Under the pieces are notes generated by a model, which saw nothing but the letters and a program-made list of their open reading frames with translations, was not told where the DNA came from and made no database searches. The translations under genes were made by a program, and so were the position numbers. Shown piece by piece: positions 5,879 through 8,643 of a DNA stretch of 8,643 nt. The stretch lies in the NCBI GenBank assembly GCA_945834965.1, contig CAMAHZ010000043.1:1-8643 (forward strand). Reading direction: 5' to 3'. The stretch's first letter is position 1, and each line of letters begins with the position of its first letter. Origin of the DNA: an uncultured Clostridia bacterium. Lineage in GTDB: Bacteria; Bacillota; Clostridia; Christensenellales; Borkfalkiaceae.

Positions 5879-8131
5879 TTATTCTTTATCTTCGCCGTAG
5901 ACGTCGATATTCTTATCGTCGGAAATATCAACCTTTAACTTCTTAGCGCTCTGTTCGGGGTCAGCCGTACGCTTTCTGCGCTTTACAAGGAAAATCGTAA
6001 GCACGGTCACGCCGCCGATTACGATAAGCCCTGCCGCAACCATACCGATTATAAAGCCAACCTTGCCGCCCGTTGAAAGCTTTTCCCACCAGGTAGAATT
6101 ATCTACGGGGTAAGCCTTCATATACGCCGTGTTGTTCTTGAAATAGTCGGAATAAGCTTTTGCGTCTTCTTCGGACATCTTTCCGACGAGCGAATAGTAA
6201 TAATCTCTCGTGTTGGATTTAACCGTCGTATCGCCGTTAATCGTCTTTACAAGGTAGGCGTTGCCGTCTGCGTCCTTTTCCCAGTCGCCGTTGCAATCGA
6301 TAAAGTCCTTTGCAATCTGAACGGACTTTTCGGAATAGTAATAGTCAATATCCTTACCTTCGATATCTACGTAAGCTTGAATAAGCTCGCCCAAGTAAGC
6401 GCCGTCGCGAGTGTAGAACTCGTACTTCAACGCGCCTGCAAGGTTTTCGTAGGTCTTAGTGCCGTCGGCGTTGGTTTTCGCGTCGTAATCTTCAATCTTC
6501 TCGGTAACGGCGGCGTAGCGCTCGTTAAGCGCTTCGATTTCGGCGTTATCCATCACGCCGTTTGCGCCCGTAAGATTGCAAGCCATTATATAATTTAAGT
6601 CCTGCATACCTTCCACTTCGGATGCGAAGAGCAAGGTGTTGCCGACGAACTCAGGCTTATACCAGCCGCTGCAAGCGTCTAAGTCCAAAACCTTAACGCC
6701 CCTGAAGTCGGCGTCGTCCTCAACGGGCAACTTGTTGTACTTGTCGTCCGTGCCGTCGATTGCAAGCCTGTTTACGCTGTAGCCGTTGCCGCCCGTCATT
6801 GAATAGTAGAGATAGGTGTGTCCGCCCTGCTCTTTAACGAAAAGCGCCGTAGCCGACTTGTCGTCGCTCATCTTGATACTTTCGCCGAACGAGTAGGAAT
6901 TAGTCGTGGTGTTAAGCGTCATAGGCTTTTTATAAATGCCGTTTGCACCCGTTTCAACCGCGTACAATACGTTATCCATCGTAACTAAGGTATATTCGGT
7001 AGTGTAGTTGTCCGCAATAAATGTCGTAACGCTATCGTTAGCGGTTATTGCGTTTCTATTCGCCGTAATTTCGCTGTCTGCAAGCTTGTAAAGGTGGGTT
7101 GCGCCGACGGGCTCTTTACGGGTGAAATAAACTACGCCGTTCTTGTACCACTGAATGTCGTAGGTGTAGTCGCCGTTGGAAAGCACGGGCTTTTGCTCTA
7201 CACCGCTTTGGTTATAGCCGTAGTTGAACTGCGTTAAACCTTGGCTTGCCCTAAGCTTGCCTATACCGTCGAGAACGAAGTCGCCCATATTGATATAGAC
7301 GGGGTCCTTTTCGGCGTCGTAATCTTCAACGGCAGAAAAATCGTACTCTCTGGGGCTTTCGGTCACGTCAGCCTTAACCCTGTAGAGCTGGTTATAGCTC
7401 AAAGAAGAGCTTACGCCCATAGCTTCGGGTACAGCCATCGTGTAATATACGTAGGGATTTTCGGGGTCTTCCGTGTCGAACGAATAGTCCGAAACGCCGT
7501 ACGCAAGCAGGGTATTCTTACCCGTTTCGCAGTTTACGGAATGGATATTCGTCTTAGAAGAGCCGTAGAGATTTTCGCTGAGCGCATAGAGAATATATAC
7601 TACCCCGTCCACTTCTACAAAGCGATAATCAACCGCGTTGTCCGAGCTCTGCCAGATGTAGCCCTTGGTCGTATCCGTTCCGTCGAGCTTGGTGCGCTTG
7701 AAATCAAGGTTGGTGTTAAGCACTTCGCCGCTCGTGTTCTTCTGGGTAGAAGGCGTGGTGTAATAGAGATAGCCGTTGTAGATATACAAGCCTGCGTTAT
7801 AGCTGCCCGAATAGATTACGGAAGGTACTATCGTCTGGGTGTTGGTGTAGTCGTTAGCGGCTAAATCGGTCTTAGCGATACGCTGAACCGAACCCTTTAC
7901 AACCGAACCAAAGTCGTTAAGCTGTGTGTTTAACGATTTGCCGTTGATAAAGTAAGCGTAATCGTTGGTCTCAACCACGAAACCGCCGTTAGTGCCTGCA
8001 ACTGCTTTAGTTGCCGTATCCTTATCGTCTGCCCCCTTCCAACCGTTGGCGCAGCCGGGCGCAAAAGCAAGCGTTGCCGCGGAAATTACCGCAACTGCTC
8101 CGCATATAATTTTAGTAAAGCGTTTACTCAT
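5879..8131 (-). CDS. Exported, C-terminally membrane-anchored protein, possible β-propeller
   Basis: 750 aa, specific family not recognised. A signal peptide with basic start and hydrophobic core (about 1-24) ends in AFAPGC, a weak lipobox with cysteine at 27. Residues about 55-520 hold recurring β-strand units of the YLYY/VVYF/LYYS type (near 58, 121, 177, 227, 333, 388, 439, 499). These look like propeller blades similar to the DUF5050 type, which is a guess from pattern. Residues about 530-680 are more helical and charged. A TM helix at about 691-716 is followed by KRRKR and a 30-residue charged cytoplasmic tail, so most of the protein faces outside. The ATG at 8131 follows GGAG at 5-6 nt spacing. 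It has its own promoter and a downstream hairpin, so it is a single-gene unit. A sensing or cell-surface binding role is plausible but unproven; no catalytic motif is seen. Confidence 0.88.
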   Translation of the reverse strand: MSKRFTKIICGAVAVISAATLAFAPGCANGWKGADDKDTATKAVAGTNGGFVVETNDYAYFINGKSLNTQLNDFGSVVKGSVQRIAKTDLAANDYTNTQTIVPSVIYSGSYNAGLYIYNGYLYYTTPSTQKNTSGEVLNTNLDFKRTKLDGTDTTKGYIWQSSDNAVDYRFVEVDGVVYILYALSENLYGSSKTNIHSVNCETGKNTLLAYGVSDYSFDTEDPENPYVYYTMAVPEAMGVSSSLSYNQLYRVKADVTESPREYDFSAVEDYDAEKDPVYINMGDFVLDGIGKLRASQGLTQFNYGYNQSGVEQKPVLSNGDYTYDIQWYKNGVVYFTRKEPVGATHLYKLADSEITANRNAITANDSVTTFIADNYTTEYTLVTMDNVLYAVETGANGIYKKPMTLNTTTNSYSFGESIKMSDDKSATALFVKEQGGHTYLYYSMTGGNGYSVNRLAIDGTDDKYNKLPVEDDADFRGVKVLDLDACSGWYKPEFVGNTLLFASEVEGMQDLNYIMACNLTGANGVMDNAEIEALNERYAAVTEKIEDYDAKTNADGTKTYENLAGALKYEFYTRDGAYLGELIQAYVDIEGKDIDYYYSEKSVQIAKDFIDCNGDWEKDADGNAYLVKTINGDTTVKSNTRDYYYSLVGKMSEEDAKAYSDYFKNNTAYMKAYPVDNSTWWEKLSTGGKVGFIIGMVAAGLIVIGGVTVLTIFLVKRRKRTADPEQSAKKLKVDISDDKNIDVYGEDKE

Positions 8132-8169
8132 AATGTCTCCGTTAATACGTTATAGACTTATACCTAACA

Positions 8170-8198
8170 ATTATACAACAACGGCAAACTTTAAGCAA
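8170..8198 (-). promoter_or_regulatory. Sigma-A promoter of the 750-aa gene
   Basis: On the minus strand TTGCTT (8198-8193), 17-nt spacer, perfect TATAAT (8175-8170), about 38 nt before the ATG. It lies in the divergent gap shared with the plus-strand small gene. Confidence 0.75.
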
Positions 8199-8230
8199 TA
8201 AAAAAAGGCTCGGTTAAATAAAAAATATAG

Positions 8231-8473
8231 GTGTGGGGGTTATTTTTTACGGAAAATTTTGATTTTTTTAAACTGTTAAAACTGCTCGGCTTGCAAAACG
8301 GCAAAAAGATAGAAGGCGATACGACTGACGGCAACGCTTTTTCTAACGCGGCGACACCGATTGAGAATAACAAAGAACGTACCGACGACTTTTCGCCCCA
8401 AAAGGACTTTACCGCACAAGTTTTAGAGCGGCACGAACGGCTTGTAAACAAGATTAAGAGCAAGAAGTATTAA
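8231..8473 (+). CDS. Small hypothetical protein, uncertain start (GTG 8231 or ACG 8249)
   Basis: 80 aa if read from GTG, the only common start codon upstream of the likely protein start; 74 aa if from ACG at 8249. Not recognised. It is hydrophilic after an N-terminal amphipathic stretch (ENFDFFKLLKLLGL), with a polar middle and a basic helical end (VLERHERLVNKIKSKKY). There is no signal peptide or TM helix. Codon use looks like that of the neighbours, with GC-rich third positions and no internal stops, which supports a real gene. The GTG directly follows an in-frame stop and has no ribosome site. By contrast GGGGG at 8235-8239 lies 9 nt before ACG, the same geometry as the zinc-ribbon gene. 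It is transcribed divergently from the 750-aa gene, and I see only a poor sigma-A match (TTAAGC/TTAAAT, 8191-8219). The antisense frame here is rejected. Confidence 0.62.
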   Translation: MWGLFFTENFDFFKLLKLLGLQNGKKIEGDTTDGNAFSNAATPIENNKERTDDFSPQKDFTAQVLERHERLVNKIKSKKY

Positions 8474-8482
8474 GGTGAGAAT

Positions 8483-8566
8483 ATGAGAAGTCAAACTCTA
8501 TCGTCACGAGCTTTAGGCACGTGACACTTTCCATATCCTTTAGGGAAAGCAAGAGTAAGGAATTGA
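8483..8566 (+). other. Tiny ORF interrupted by an in-frame TGA
   Basis: AAGGTGAG overlapping the stop of the preceding small gene lies 3-4 nt before an ATG at 8483. It opens 13 codons (MRSQTLSSRALGT), TGA at 8522-8524, then 13 more codons (HFPYPLGKARVRN) and a second TGA at 8564-8566. It could be a leader peptide, a decayed short gene or a coding-like part of a dispersed repeat. The twin hairpins overlap it. There is no evidence that it is translated beyond the ribosome site. Confidence 0.3.
8503..8549. repeat. Twin 23-nt hairpins with equal geometry
   Basis: Two adjacent inverted repeats one base apart. The first is GTCACG (8503-8508) / CGTGAC (8520-8525); the second is CTTTCC (8527-8532) / GGAAAG (8544-8549). 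Both have a perfect 6-bp stem and an 11-nt loop, and both loops contain CTTTAG. There is no U-run after either, so they are not ordinary terminators. Confidence 0.6.
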
Positions 8567-8596
8567 TTATTTTTGAAATAGTCCACGGTTAAGACT

Positions 8597-8643
8597 TTGG
8601 GATTGCCGCACTTCGCCTACGGCTCGTTCGCAATGACGCGGTT
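8597..8643 (+). repeat. 47-bp direct repeat, right copy (cut by window end)
   Basis: Exact copy of 8-54 in the same orientation. It runs into the end of the window, so it may continue into a full copy of the roughly 147-bp element seen at the left edge. A sequence ending inside a dispersed repeat is also what an assembly break at a repeat would look like. Confidence 0.9.

Noticed and set aside
7241..7864. 207-codon plus-strand open frame opposite the 750-aa gene
   Set aside because: It is antisense within a clear signal-peptide-bearing gene, with no ribosome site and no recognisable domain.
8191..8463. 90-codon minus-strand open frame opposite the small plus-strand gene
   Set aside because: It overlaps the promoter of the 750-aa gene. 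Codon use favours the plus-strand frame, and the product looks like an antisense Ser/Phe-rich shadow.
8503..8549. Twin hairpins as a terminator for the small plus-strand gene
   Set aside because: Neither stem is followed by a U-run, so an intrinsic terminator is not supported.

Overview
The window suggests a spore-forming Clostridia-type Firmicute, probably an uncultured gut lineage. The reasons are a Veg protein, a SipL-like spore-coat protein (SPOCS/DUF3794 plus LysM), sigma-A-type promoters and purine-rich ribosome binding sites. The order veg – sipL – ispE echoes the veg–ispE neighbourhood of Bacillus and Clostridium. The assignment is inferred from gene content only. The sequence looks chromosomal, and I see no phage, plasmid, CRISPR or resistance genes.

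Layout: seven of the eight convincing genes lie on the minus strand and read right to left. From the right they are: a 750-aa exported, membrane-anchored protein of unknown role (8131-5879); a zinc-ribbon protein with a poly-aspartate tail (5722-5225); veg (5106-4849); sipL (4789-3299); then a compact three-gene operon of ispE (3170-2307), a two-TM TPR-like protein (2302-1406) and a NifS/IscS cysteine desulfurase (1403-273). One small gene of unknown function lies on the plus strand (8231-8473), divergent from the 750-aa gene.

Regulatory signals are unusually readable. Near-consensus sigma-A promoters precede the 750-aa gene, the zinc-ribbon gene and ispE, and an extended -10 precedes veg. 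A sigma-E-like mother-cell promoter fits the short gap before sipL. Hairpin terminators follow the zinc-ribbon gene, sipL and nifS, with a weaker one after the 750-aa gene. Most genes are therefore separate transcription units, and only ispE–TPR–nifS is a polycistron. The ispE promoter lies so close to the ATG that the mRNA should be leaderless.

Both edges carry the same repeat. A perfect 47-bp direct repeat lies at 8-54 and 8597-8643. The left copy is one end of a roughly 147-bp hairpin-rich element with imperfect terminal inverted repeats (10-156). Beside the right copy are twin 23-nt hairpins (8503-8549) and a tiny ORF with an in-frame TGA. The most unusual items are these repeat and hairpin structures, the leaderless ispE promoter, the possible ACG start of the small plus-strand gene, and the two uncharacterised proteins (acidic-tail zinc ribbon, doubly anchored surface protein). 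I found no clear new multi-gene defence or biosynthetic system.
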